A stretch of DNA of 26,184 nucleotides from Candidatus Shapirobacteria bacterium (GTDB lineage: Bacteria; Patescibacteriota; Microgenomatia; UBA12405): contig DPKG01000006.1 of NCBI GenBank assembly GCA_003542615.1, positions 10,713-36,896 on the forward strand. Direction: 5' to 3'. Positions within the stretch are counted from its first letter, which is position 1, and every line of letters starts with the position of its first letter. The notes beneath the pieces were generated by a model. The model was not told where the DNA came from and did not search any database. It was given only the letters and a program-made list of their open reading frames with translations. The translations under genes were made by a program, and so were the position numbers. Of this stretch, positions 1 to 7,199 are shown piece after piece.

Positions 1-1
1 T

Positions 2-370
2 GGGTTTATAGTAAGAGATCCAGAAATTTTAATAAATAGGGAAGATTTTAGGGGTAAAAAAAAGTTTATAGGATTAATTCAACATCATGAAGTGGTTGAG
101 ATGTTAGAAGTTGGATTAAGAATGAAGGATGGTAAAGGTTTTGTAGAAGATGAAGATGGATATGTTGAAAACTTTGGATGTCATGGTGTGGCCTTAAATA
201 AGGAGTTTGATTATGCTTTTGAACAAGGTATTGCGGAAGAGTACTTGAAATTTTTAGAAGGGAAGGCTGTTGAGATTGAGGACATCCAAATGCGAAAAAA
301 TTTTATTAGGGAGAATAATCACGCTTTTAATAAAGCTAAGAGGAGATTTTTGCAGAGGAAAAGAGGGTAG
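2..370 (+). CDS. Unrecognised protein, C-terminal part (5' end outside window)
   Basis: The reading frame is open from base 2 to a TAG stop at 368-370, giving 122 visible residues; the start lies before the window. A GTG at 92 is an internal possibility but nothing favours it, because the frame continues upstream. The visible part is hydrophilic, rich in Asp/Glu and Lys, without membrane segments. It ends in a basic tail (KRRFLQRKRG), which may form a charged helix or contact nucleic acid. I do not recognise a family. Its last 35 bases overlap the end of the convergent GT-C-like gene. Codon use and acidic/basic composition look like real coding sequence. Confidence 0.6.
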   Translation, partial: GFIVRDPEILINREDFRGKKKFIGLIQHHEVVEMLEVGLRMKDGKGFVEDEDGYVENFGCHGVALNKEFDYAFEQGIAEEYLKFLEGKAVEIEDIQMRKNFIRENNHAFNKAKRRFLQRKRG

Positions 371-2015
371 TTCGAATTCTTGGTTTTAAAATTAAAAAGA
401 TAAGTATGGCAAAAGAGATAAGACTAATATAATTTGAAATGTTTTGAACTGGAGTAGATTGGTAATTTATAGTAATATTGTTGGATCCTTGGGGAACATC
501 TATGGTTAAAAGTCCGTTTTGAGGGTCCGGATATGAGTTGATTACTTGATTGTTGTTTTTGACTAACCAATTTGGATAATAGTATTGATTTAAGGTGAGG
601 GTAGTGGGATTTTGGGTGTCAGTTTGGAGATTAAGTCTTTGACCGGGTTTTGGTTTTAGTATTTGGTATTTTAGGATATCTGGGTTGGTTATAAAGGGTG
701 TTTGGGGAAATTTGTTTGGAGTAAAGTTTGACCAAATGGGTCTTGATTCCCAGGCAATATCGGTAGAACCATAAAATAAGTTTTGATTTTCAATATAGTG
801 CTGATCGGGATAACGGTAAAAATTTGGAGTTAAAAAATGATTTCTGTTGCAATAAAAGGCTAAGAGGGTGATAAATAAAAAGAAAAAGGGGCGGAAATTT
901 TTTTTGAGATTATCTATTGCCCAGGCGGTGAAAAAGGGGGTAATCAGGGTGGTGGCCATAAGTAATCGCCAGGGGTATTGGATTTGTTGAATTATTTTGA
1001 GGTGTTGCCAGATTAAATTTGATTCAGAGAGCATAAAAAATATAGTAATTAGAAAGGCAAAAAGGAAAAAAGGGAATATTTTGTCGGTATTTGATTTGAT
1101 TTTTTGAGTGATTGATTTTATAAAAAACAAGAAGGTAGAAAATCCTAAAATGAACCATTGAGCGATACCAATTTGAAAAGATTCTTTGTCATTGGGACCA
1201 GTGATGGAAGATCCATAACCCCAAGGGGAGTAGATTAATTGTTTGAAAGTGGGGAAATGATCGAAATAATTGAAAGCAATATTGGAAGATAATTTAACGT
1301 ATTTTAGATCGTGTACCATTGGGATAATAAAAAAAGAGGCTAAGCCAAAAGCCAGTATTAAAGAATAAATGATATTTTTAATTTGACGAAAGTTAGGGCG
1401 AAATATTATAATAAGATAGTTAATATAAAAAACGGCAATAGAGATAAAAATCATGGCAGAGACGTTGTGGGATAAAAGTAAAAGGGAGGTGCTGATGGAT
1501 ATTAATGAGAGGGAGGATTTGTTTTTTTTGATTAAGTATTTGGTAATTCCAAGCATTAATAATGGAGCAAAAACAAAAGCAAGGATGGTACCCATTGAGG
1601 TGCTGACAAAATTTACGGAAAATCGATAAGGAGAGTAGATATATAAAAATGCACCGGCCAGAGATGCGATGGAATTAAAATATTGTCGGAGCCAATGGTA
1701 ACAAAAGATGGCAGATAGGATAAAACTGGCGGCAATAATTAATTTAAGGCTGGAGCCAAAACTAAATCCAAAAAAATGTATTAAAGATCCGAGGTAGTAA
1801 ACAAGAGGGTAAAAAAAGTTAAAAACTGGATAGCCGAAACCAAAAGCCATTTGGGTCCCAAACCTAACAGGAAACTGACCTTGGGTAATTTCGTTATAAA
1901 AATGAATTAACCTGACCAGGTGGAATCCCCCATCGAAAGAATCGAAAAATCCGGGTGAAAAAAGTGATTTGAGTGCAGGTAGGCTGGAAACTAATAAGAA
2001 AAATAGATAAAACAT
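336..2015 (-). CDS. Polytopic membrane protein, GT-C / PTPS-related type
   Basis: A 559-residue protein with about a dozen hydrophobic segments, starting with an N-terminal membrane segment. Residues near 28-75 contain an acidic-His loop (DGGFHLVRL) followed by a pattern of RFG, FGYPVFNFFYPL and YYLG. That pattern is characteristic of the membrane family annotated as 6-pyruvoyl-tetrahydropterin-synthase-related membrane proteins and YfhO-like proteins, which resemble GT-C lipid-linked-sugar glycosyltransferases. The C-terminal ~130 residues are mostly soluble and beta-rich before a last membrane segment, fitting an extracytoplasmic domain. The likely role is transfer of a sugar from a polyprenyl carrier to a surface glycan or protein; the substrate cannot be read from sequence. 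It is transcribed away from the M23 gene, with starts 38 bases apart, and converges with and overlaps the upstream gene fragment by 35 bases. Confidence 0.7.
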   Translation of the reverse strand: MFYLFFLLVSSLPALKSLFSPGFFDSFDGGFHLVRLIHFYNEITQGQFPVRFGTQMAFGFGYPVFNFFYPLVYYLGSLIHFFGFSFGSSLKLIIAASFILSAIFCYHWLRQYFNSIASLAGAFLYIYSPYRFSVNFVSTSMGTILAFVFAPLLMLGITKYLIKKNKSSLSLISISTSLLLLSHNVSAMIFISIAVFYINYLIIIFRPNFRQIKNIIYSLILAFGLASFFIIPMVHDLKYVKLSSNIAFNYFDHFPTFKQLIYSPWGYGSSITGPNDKESFQIGIAQWFILGFSTFLFFIKSITQKIKSNTDKIFPFFLFAFLITIFFMLSESNLIWQHLKIIQQIQYPWRLLMATTLITPFFTAWAIDNLKKNFRPFFFLFITLLAFYCNRNHFLTPNFYRYPDQHYIENQNLFYGSTDIAWESRPIWSNFTPNKFPQTPFITNPDILKYQILKPKPGQRLNLQTDTQNPTTLTLNQYYYPNWLVKNNNQVINSYPDPQNGLLTIDVPQGSNNITINYQSTPVQNISNYISLISFAILIFLILKPRIRTTLFSSAKISS

Positions 2016-2042
2016 TAATTTAAACTACTATACAATTTTTGA

Positions 2043-2048
2043 GATAAT
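2043..2048 (+). promoter_or_regulatory. Candidate -10 box for the M23 gene
   Basis: GATAAT lies 5 bases before the ATG at 2054, so initiation would give a leaderless or near-leaderless mRNA. The -35 region at 17-bp spacing (TTAAAC, 2020-2025) is weak. An alternative -10 is TACAAT at 2031-2036. Confidence 0.35.
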
Positions 2049-2053
2049 TTGTA

Positions 2054-2686
2054 ATGTGGCGAAATTTATTTTGGTTGATAGTGTTTGTGTTTTTGGGTAT
2101 AGGGATAATGATAAAGAGGGATTCCGGATCTGATCTTAAACAAGAATTAAAACCAACTATTACTAAAAGTCTCGAAATTACGGTAAAAAAAGATGAGGAA
2201 ATTTTGATTGAACCGGTGGTGGGATTTAAAAAACGAATTACAAAAAAGTTTTTTGGAACTATTATAACACCAGTTAATTCACCGGTAAATCCCGAAAGAT
2301 TTAGCGGGTATCACACGGGAGTGGATGTTGAGTTTGATGATGTGGAAGATGAAGTCGTTGTGGAGGCGATATTTGACGGAGAGATAATTTATCTTGGAAA
2401 TGTTAATGGTTATGGCGGGGTAGTGGCGGAGAAAATATTTTACAAAAATCAATATTTTGTAGTGATTTATGGGCATTTAGATCCGGATTCTCTGATGAAA
2501 AATAATATGTATGTAAAAAAAGGTGATAAAATAGGGATTTTGGGAGAGGGGTATAGCCAAGAGACTGACGGAGAAAGAAAACATTTACATTTAGGGATTG
2601 TAAGAGGAGAAAAGGTTAATTTAAGGGGATATGTTCAAAATAAAGATGAGCTGAGCGGATGGATGGATCCTTTGGAATTATTCTAA
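2054..2686 (+). CDS. M23-family (LytM-like) peptidoglycan endopeptidase
   Basis: A 210-residue protein with an N-terminal membrane anchor (about residues 5-20) and a C-terminal M23 metallopeptidase domain (about 60-205). The zinc and catalytic motifs are intact: HTGVD (H87 and D91), YGHLD (H141) and HLHLG (H177, H179). This is the ligand set of active LytM/lysostaphin-type endopeptidases rather than degenerate NlpD/EnvC-type activators. It should cut peptide cross-bridges outside the membrane. The gene converges with the nucleoside diphosphate kinase gene, and their ends overlap by 9 bases. The start is fixed by the membrane anchor directly after the ATG. Confidence 0.88.
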   Translation: MWRNLFWLIVFVFLGIGIMIKRDSGSDLKQELKPTITKSLEITVKKDEEILIEPVVGFKKRITKKFFGTIITPVNSPVNPERFSGYHTGVDVEFDDVEDEVVVEAIFDGEIIYLGNVNGYGGVVAEKIFYKNQYFVVIYGHLDPDSLMKNNMYVKKGDKIGILGEGYSQETDGERKHLHLGIVRGEKVNLRGYVQNKDELSGWMDPLELF

Positions 2687-3289
2687 GATGCCATCGAGAT
2701 TGACGTCGTAAATTATTTCTTCTGAAATTAGTCGATAATTTATGATTTCCTTTTTATCAAACCAGATATCGATTTCCTTATTGGCTTCTTGCACAGAACC
2801 GGAAGAATGAATTATGTTTCTGACTGATCGACGGTCGATGTCTGCGGCTTGATATGAGTCAATGGTGTAGTCTCCGCGGATAGTTCCAGGGGTTGAGGAA
2901 AGTGGTTCGGTTGAACCGGTTATTTTTCGAACAATACCGACGGCGTTCATTCCCTGCCAAATCATAGATATAACCGGACCTGAGGAAATGTAGTTAACAA
3001 GAGTTTTTCGAATATTTTCGGCAATAACAATTGGATCTTCACTTGCAAGTTTTTGTCCTCGAGCTTTGGCAGCCTCCAGGCTTTTGGTTCCGGTTTTAAG
3101 AGTCCATTGCGGATCGACAGAATAATGAGCGAGAGCTAATTTTTTGGTAGGTATGAGCATTTTTAGAGCAACTAGTTTGAGACCACATTGCTCATAACGT
3201 TTAATGACTTCGCCAATTAAAGCTCTTTGGACGCCGTCGGGTTTGACTATTACTAAAGTTTTTTCCTGTTTATTATCGTAGTTGTTCAT
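2678..3289 (-). CDS. ndk: Nucleoside diphosphate kinase (long form)
   Basis: It transfers the gamma-phosphate from NTP to NDP through a phosphohistidine. The N-terminal KTLVIVKPDGVQR, the central TGSTEPLSSTPGTIRGDY and the NIIHSSGS active-site segment (H161) identify the family. The protein has 203 residues, against about 135-150 for ordinary bacterial enzymes. The extra length is an insertion of roughly 35-40 residues after the Kpn-loop region (about residues 56-95) and a longer C-terminal tail. After the catalytic histidine the usual GSD is replaced by SSGS, a conservative change. It is divergent from the ArsR-type gene and converges with the M23 gene. Confidence 0.93.
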   Translation of the reverse strand: MNNYDNKQEKTLVIVKPDGVQRALIGEVIKRYEQCGLKLVALKMLIPTKKLALAHYSVDPQWTLKTGTKSLEAAKARGQKLASEDPIVIAENIRKTLVNYISSGPVISMIWQGMNAVGIVRKITGSTEPLSSTPGTIRGDYTIDSYQAADIDRRSVRNIIHSSGSVQEANKEIDIWFDKKEIINYRLISEEIIYDVNLDGILE

Positions 3290-3345
3290 ATGGCGAGATT
3301 TTCTTATATAAGGATATTTTAATCAAGTAGATAAAAATGTTTATG

Positions 3346-3374
3346 TTGAACATATTGATGATTATCGATATAAT
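3346..3374 (+). promoter_or_regulatory. Sigma-70-type promoter giving a leaderless ArsR-type mRNA
   Basis: TTGAAC (3346-3351) and a perfect TATAAT (3369-3374) are separated by exactly 17 bp. The ATG follows only 5 bases after the -10 box (3380), so the expected start site falls on or next to the A of the start codon. This is the clearest promoter in the window. Confidence 0.75.
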
Positions 3375-3379
3375 ATCTT

Positions 3380-3682
3380 ATGGATAAAATATTTAAAGCT
3401 TTAGCAGATAAAAATAGACGCATTATTATTACATTACTGAAAAAGAATGAATTGTCTGTAAGTGAACTGTTACTTAATTTTGACATTACTCAGGCAACTT
3501 TATCTAATCATCTTTCGATCTTAAAAAAAGCTGATTTAGTAAATTGTAGGGTGGACGGAAAAAGGCGGATATATTTTTTGAATAAAAATATATTTGGAGA
3601 TTTTATTGGAGAACTGAATAAATTTATAGGTTTTGATGAACAAAAAAAGATTTCTGAGTTAATTGTGCGGTATTCTAAGTAG
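3380..3682 (+). CDS. ArsR-family winged-helix transcriptional regulator
   Basis: A 100-residue single-domain protein. It opens with the ArsR signature DKIFKALADKNRRIIITLL. A helix-turn-helix follows (about residues 24-55: LSVSELLLNFDITQATLSNHLSILKKADLV), then a basic wing (CRVDGKRRIYFLN). No paired cysteines are present that would form the classic ArsR/SmtB metal site; the only Cys is at the wing. The effector is therefore unlikely to be the usual thiol-bound metal. The strong promoter ends just before the start codon, so self-repression over that promoter is plausible but no clear operator palindrome was seen. No obvious target gene is next to it. Confidence 0.85.
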   Translation: MDKIFKALADKNRRIIITLLKKNELSVSELLLNFDITQATLSNHLSILKKADLVNCRVDGKRRIYFLNKNIFGDFIGELNKFIGFDEQKKISELIVRYSK

Positions 3683-3690
3683 TTTTGTCA

Positions 3691-3719
3691 TTGACTATAG
3701 GCTGGTTATAGTGTAAATT
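3691..3719 (+). promoter_or_regulatory. Possible promoter for the LysM gene
   Basis: TTGACT (3691-3696) is followed after 17 bp by TAAATT (3714-3719). This would leave a leader of about 45 bases before the ATG at 3773. The -10 match is only moderate. Confidence 0.35.
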
Positions 3720-3772
3720 TTTGCAATACCGATTTCCCTCCCCGTTGGTTAATAATTGTTTATTTTTTGGTA

Positions 3773-4399
3773 ATGTTAAGAAAAAATATTTTTTTTAAAT
3801 CGACAGAAGAACTAGTCAGTATGGTTTTGGGTTTATTGATAGTCGTTTTTATGGGGGTAATGCTGGTTAATTATATTCAAAAAAGAAATGAGGGTAATAT
3901 AGCTGTACCGGGAGTGAGTGATGAGCTGGTTTTAAATGAGGGTGATGTCTTGGTTAAGAATAATAAGGTGGTGACTCCTGAGACCATATATGTGGTAGAG
4001 AAGGATGATAATTTGTGGAAGATTGCGGAGAAAAAATATAATTCGGGTTACAATTGGGTTGACATTGCCAAGGCAAATGACTTAACTGATCCGGGACTTT
4101 TAGCGGTAGGGCAAAAATTAAAATTGCCGGTGGTAGAAAAAAAGGTAATTACTACAAATGAAGAAATTGCCGGATTAGAAGGGAAAAAAGTTGATACTGG
4201 TGAGTACATTGTAAATACAGGGGATAGTTTATCAAAAATCGCGATGTGGGCTTATGGAGATAAATTTGCCTGGACGAGAATATGGGAGGCAAATAAGGAT
4301 AAAATCAGTAATCCAAATATAATTTACAAAGGGATGAAATTAATTATTCCTCAAGTGATAACAGACGAGAAAACGACCAGTGATGTGGGTAAAGGTTAG
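3773..4399 (+). CDS. Membrane-anchored protein with two LysM domains
   Basis: A 208-residue protein with a short cytoplasmic N-terminus, one membrane segment (about residues 14-34), a linker and two LysM domains (about 73-119 and 145-193). Each domain has the typical pattern: YVVEKDDNLWKIA...YNSGYNWVDIAKAN...GQKLKLP and YIVNTGDSLSKIA...YGDKFAWTRIWEAN...GMKLIIP. LysM binds N-acetylglucosamine-containing glycans, so this likely attaches to peptidoglycan from the membrane. The longer W-containing form is the type usual in bacterial tandem LysM proteins. A TTG six bases upstream (3767) is in frame; I prefer the ATG at 3773, with no convincing Shine-Dalgarno for either. It is followed directly by the tRNA pair. 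Confidence 0.85.
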   Translation: MLRKNIFFKSTEELVSMVLGLLIVVFMGVMLVNYIQKRNEGNIAVPGVSDELVLNEGDVLVKNNKVVTPETIYVVEKDDNLWKIAEKKYNSGYNWVDIAKANDLTDPGLLAVGQKLKLPVVEKKVITTNEEIAGLEGKKVDTGEYIVNTGDSLSKIAMWAYGDKFAWTRIWEANKDKISNPNIIYKGMKLIIPQVITDEKTTSDVGKG

Positions 4400-4405
4400 A
4401 CTGTG

Positions 4406-4414
4406 TGCTAGAAT
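4406..4414 (+). promoter_or_regulatory. Extended -10 promoter for the tRNA pair
   Basis: TGCTAGAAT is an extended -10 element ending 8 bases before the first base of tRNA-Gly (4423). No good -35 hexamer is present at the right distance. The predicted start is 1-2 bases before the mature 5' end. Confidence 0.5.
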
Positions 4415-4422
4415 ATTTTGAA

Positions 4423-4496
4423 GCGGCTATGGTTTAGTGGTAAAACGAGTCCTTCCCAAGGATTAGTCGAGGGTCCGATTCCCTCTAGCCGCTCCA
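4423..4496 (+). tRNA. tRNA-Gly (anticodon CCC)
   Basis: The acceptor stem GCGGCTA/TAGCCGC is perfect. The D arm GTTTAGTGGTAAAAC, anticodon stem AGTCC/GGATT (one G-T pair) with loop TTCCCAA, and T arm GAGGG-TCCGATT-CCCTC all fold. The discriminator is T and CCA is encoded in the genome (4494-4496), which is not the case for the next tRNA. Confidence 0.93.
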
Positions 4497-4511
4497 CTTT
4501 GTGAAAAACCG

Positions 4512-4584
4512 GCCAGGATAGCTCAGATGGCAGAGCAGGACTTTCGTAAAGTCAAGGTCGAGAGTTCGATTCTCTCTCCTGGCT
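4512..4584 (+). tRNA. tRNA-Thr (anticodon CGT)
   Basis: The acceptor stem GCCAGGA/TCCTGGC is perfect, the D arm is GCTC/GAGC, and the T arm is GAGAG-TTCGATT-CTCTC. The anticodon loop TTCGTAA gives CGT for the ACG codon. The first anticodon-stem pair would be G-A, a mismatch. CCA is not encoded (the discriminator T is followed by CAT). It lies 15 bases after tRNA-Gly and is probably on the same transcript. Confidence 0.92.
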
Positions 4585-4610
4585 CATTTAGTATTTTTTG
4601 TTAAAATTAG

Positions 4611-5348
4611 ATGAATAAAAATAAGAGTATGGCACAATTTAAAAGATCAAGGTTGGAAAGAAAATCTGAGGAGCAAATTACAAAAAAAACTGTTCTTTTG
4701 GGATTTTTATCAATAATTTCATTTTTGCTTATAGTTGTTTTTGGGTTACCTTTGTTGATAAAATTTTCAATTTTTTTGGGTGATATAAAAAACAAAGGTG
4801 TTAAAGATCAAGTTGAAAAAGTTTTACCTCCCTTGGAACCGAGATTGATATTGCCTTATGAAGCTACAAATAGCGGACAAATAAAAATTGAAGGTGTGGC
4901 ACAGGCGGGAGTTGAGGTTGAATTATTGAAAGATGATGTAACTATAGGAAAGACTCAGGTTTCTGAGGAGGGTGATTTTGTATTTGATAATGTTGTTTTA
5001 GATGAAGGAGAAAATGCATTTAGCAGTCGGGCAAGTACCAAGGATGGAGGTACGAGTGATTTGTCAAAATTAGTTATCATAATTTATGATGATACTTCTC
5101 CACGTTTGGAAATGACGAATCCCAAGGAAGAAACCTTGACAATAGATTATTCTGATTTTGATGTGGTGGGAAATACCGATAAAAATTCCAGTGTGACCAT
5201 AAACGGCAGGTTTGCAATGGTTGATGATAACGGAGAATTTAAATTAAAAATTCAGCTGGCCCCTGGAAAAAATGATATTGAGATTATTTCTAAAGATATG
5301 GCCGGAAATGAAACTAAGAAGAAAATAGTTATAACTTATGATCTTTAG
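4611..5348 (+). CDS. Membrane-anchored protein with two Ig-like / glucodextranase-B-type repeats
   Basis: A 245-residue protein. A basic cytoplasmic stretch (about residues 1-26) is followed by a strong membrane segment (about 28-56). Two beta-sandwich repeats follow, at about 80-160 and 165-245. Each shows the pattern of Ig-like domains often annotated as glucodextranase domain B: a PYEATNSGQIKIEGVAQAGVEVEL-like opening with a GEFKL/GDFVF turn and a GKNDIEI/GENAFSS strand. The second repeat ends at the C-terminus with DMAGNETKKKIVI. There are no catalytic motifs, so a structural or adhesive surface role is likely. It follows the tRNAs by 26 bases and its last 20 bases overlap the convergent O-antigen-ligase-like gene. 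Confidence 0.72.
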   Translation: MNKNKSMAQFKRSRLERKSEEQITKKTVLLGFLSIISFLLIVVFGLPLLIKFSIFLGDIKNKGVKDQVEKVLPPLEPRLILPYEATNSGQIKIEGVAQAGVEVELLKDDVTIGKTQVSEEGDFVFDNVVLDEGENAFSSRASTKDGGTSDLSKLVIIIYDDTSPRLEMTNPKEETLTIDYSDFDVVGNTDKNSSVTINGRFAMVDDNGEFKLKIQLAPGKNDIEIISKDMAGNETKKKIVITYDL

Positions 5349-6444
5349 TTGACTGAAAATAGATTAGGAAGCTAATTAAGAGAAATAAGATCCAAACATA
5401 AAGAAAAGAATTGGCAAAAAAAGAGTGGATGGTAGTTGCTAGTAATATGGTTTGAATAAATATAGATGATTGTCTATATAAATAGAAAAAACCTTTTGTA
5501 AACAATATAAATCCAAGGATACCGGTGGTGGCAAAGATGGTCAAAAAACTATTGTCAAATCCGCTGTTGGAATGATTTGTAGGGGTGTCTTTAAAATGAG
5601 GAAGAGTGTTGTAACCAAGGCCGATGACTGGTGATTGTTTGATGGTATTGAAGGCTTGTTTGTAATTTTGAACTTTAGCATAAATAGATGAAGTACGATC
5701 AAGTTTGGTCCCCTCTCCATATGGTTTGGGCAAAAAAGTTATGGTTAAAATCAGAAGAATAGTGGTGAAAATAAATAAATTTGGCCGACGTAGTTTTGAA
5801 GATACAAAAAAGCTGATTATAAATAATGCTAAATAAGTTGAACGACTATAGGTGAGGGCAAGGGCAAAATAGGTAAGGGATATTAAAATATTTTTTATGT
5901 GTGATTTGGGATAATTAAAAAAAATAAAAATTAAAAATAGCAGGTAAATTAAGGCGGTAAAAGTTGGGTCAAGAAAACTTCCGACAAGACGGTTTAGGTG
6001 CGGATCCCAGTTTTGAGAGTTAAAGTAGGTGAGGTCGGGCCAGAAAAAATACTGAATAAGGCCAAAAATTACACAAGAAAATAGGCTTATAATGAGATAT
6101 TTTTGAAGATTTTTATGGGGGATGTAAGTGGGAGGAAAAATTATTAAAAGAAGAAAGGAGATCAGTCTCGTAAAATAAAAAAATGATTTTAGAAGTGGTA
6201 GATGATGGAAGTAAAGGTTTATCAATAGACTGGCAAGAGCGATTGGAATAAACATTAATAAATATTTATTTTTGGGTTTAAGGTTATCATTTTTTATTTG
6301 GGTGATTATATTAAAAAAAGAAAATAAAACGATAAAAATGTCGATAATGGGAAATTCTGTGCCAAATAAATTAATTCGAAGTAATTGTCCGAAAGGAAAA
6401 ATCAAAAATATCAGATAAAAAACTATTGTTGTTGCAAATGCCAT
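5329..6444 (-). CDS. O-antigen ligase / polymerase-like membrane protein
   Basis: A 371-residue polytopic membrane protein. The segment near residues 270-310 (GLGYNTLPHFKDTP...HSNSGFDNSFLTIFATTGILGF) has the arrangement of the O-antigen ligase / Wzy_C family: a glycine-rich GLGYN start, a His/Asn before a conserved FL, and a following GxxG membrane helix. Earlier, YSRSTYLALF matches the conserved S/T-R-S/G segment of that family. The likely job is to join or polymerise polyprenyl-linked glycans on the outer face of the membrane. It is the last of three overlapping glycan genes on the minus strand, overlapping the preceding GT2 by 22 bases, so translational coupling is likely. Confidence 0.78.
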   Translation of the reverse strand: MAFATTIVFYLIFLIFPFGQLLRINLFGTEFPIIDIFIVLFSFFNIITQIKNDNLKPKNKYLLMFIPIALASLLINLYFHHLPLLKSFFYFTRLISFLLLIIFPPTYIPHKNLQKYLIISLFSCVIFGLIQYFFWPDLTYFNSQNWDPHLNRLVGSFLDPTFTALIYLLFLIFIFFNYPKSHIKNILISLTYFALALTYSRSTYLALFIISFFVSSKLRRPNLFIFTTILLILTITFLPKPYGEGTKLDRTSSIYAKVQNYKQAFNTIKQSPVIGLGYNTLPHFKDTPTNHSNSGFDNSFLTIFATTGILGFILFTKGFFYLYRQSSIFIQTILLATTIHSFFANSFLYVWILFLLISFLIYFQSTKDHKL

Positions 6445-7199
6445 AGTTTTGCCCGGACCAGGAAACTGTAAAAACTCATTGTTAGAGAAAAAATCATGCC
6501 GCGGGTGCCGTCAAGAAGTGATAATTTAAAAAAGTAGTCATTAAGAAATTTGCCAATTGGATAGAAAATTATGTCAAAAAGTTCCACTTTTTGATTTGAT
6601 TGAAATAATTCTTGGGCTCGGATGGTGCTGTATAAATTGATTTTTTGCCAAAAATCAGATAAGTTTTGGTGGGAATGGTGATAAATAATTAAATCGGTTG
6701 TCTTTACCCTACCGTTTGATTGCCAAATTTCGTGAACTTTGCCAATAAACATGCCGTAATTTTTATTGAATAAGCGGAGGGTTTTTAGATTGGCGGCTTC
6801 ACCATGTTTTAGGGGTTTTTCTAAAAAAATATCTTGTCGGATAAAACCATAATTTTGGATAGGGGAGTCCGGTGTAAAATTTTTAAGGAATTTGATAAGT
6901 AAAGAATCGGGAATTTCGTCAGGATCTAACCATAAAATCCAATCATTTGTACATTTGGTAATTCCAAAATTTCTTTGAGAGGCAAAGTCATCCTCCAATC
7001 CCCTGCTGTAAATTTTGAGGGTACAGGTTTTACTATTTAGTTTTTTTAAAATATTAATTGTTTTATCGGTGGAATTATCGTCGACTACAACTATTTCGTT
7101 AATATTGGGGCAATTTTTTAGCCATTTAAAATTTGTGTCGACTCTCCCCTCTTCGTTGTGGGTTAGGAGCAAAAGGGTGATGTTAGTAATTTGAGGCAT
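6423..7199 (-). CDS. GT2 glycosyltransferase (WaaE/KdtX-like)
   Basis: A 258-residue GT-A fold enzyme. N-terminal ITLLLLTHNEE and EIVVVDDNSTDKT form the nucleotide-sugar site. DFASQRNFGITKCTNDWILWLDPDE contains the DxD-type metal motif (LDPDE). The order and the 'ASQRNFG' spacing resemble LPS-core GT2 enzymes of the WaaE/KdtX group. The C-terminal ~60 residues are hydrophobic or amphipathic and may attach to the membrane. The sugar cannot be assigned. It overlaps its neighbours on both sides (17 and 22 bases), within a three-gene glycan cassette. Confidence 0.87.
   Translation of the reverse strand: MPQITNITLLLLTHNEEGRVDTNFKWLKNCPNINEIVVVDDNSTDKTINILKKLNSKTCTLKIYSRGLEDDFASQRNFGITKCTNDWILWLDPDEIPDSLLIKFLKNFTPDSPIQNYGFIRQDIFLEKPLKHGEAANLKTLRLFNKNYGMFIGKVHEIWQSNGRVKTTDLIIYHHSHQNLSDFWQKINLYSTIRAQELFQSNQKVELFDIIFYPIGKFLNDYFFKLSLLDGTRGMIFSLTMSFYSFLVRAKLWHLQQQ

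Noticed and set aside
4400..4610. A protein gene in the tRNA gap
   Set aside because: The two tRNA genes and a promoter explain the region; no sizeable open frame remains.
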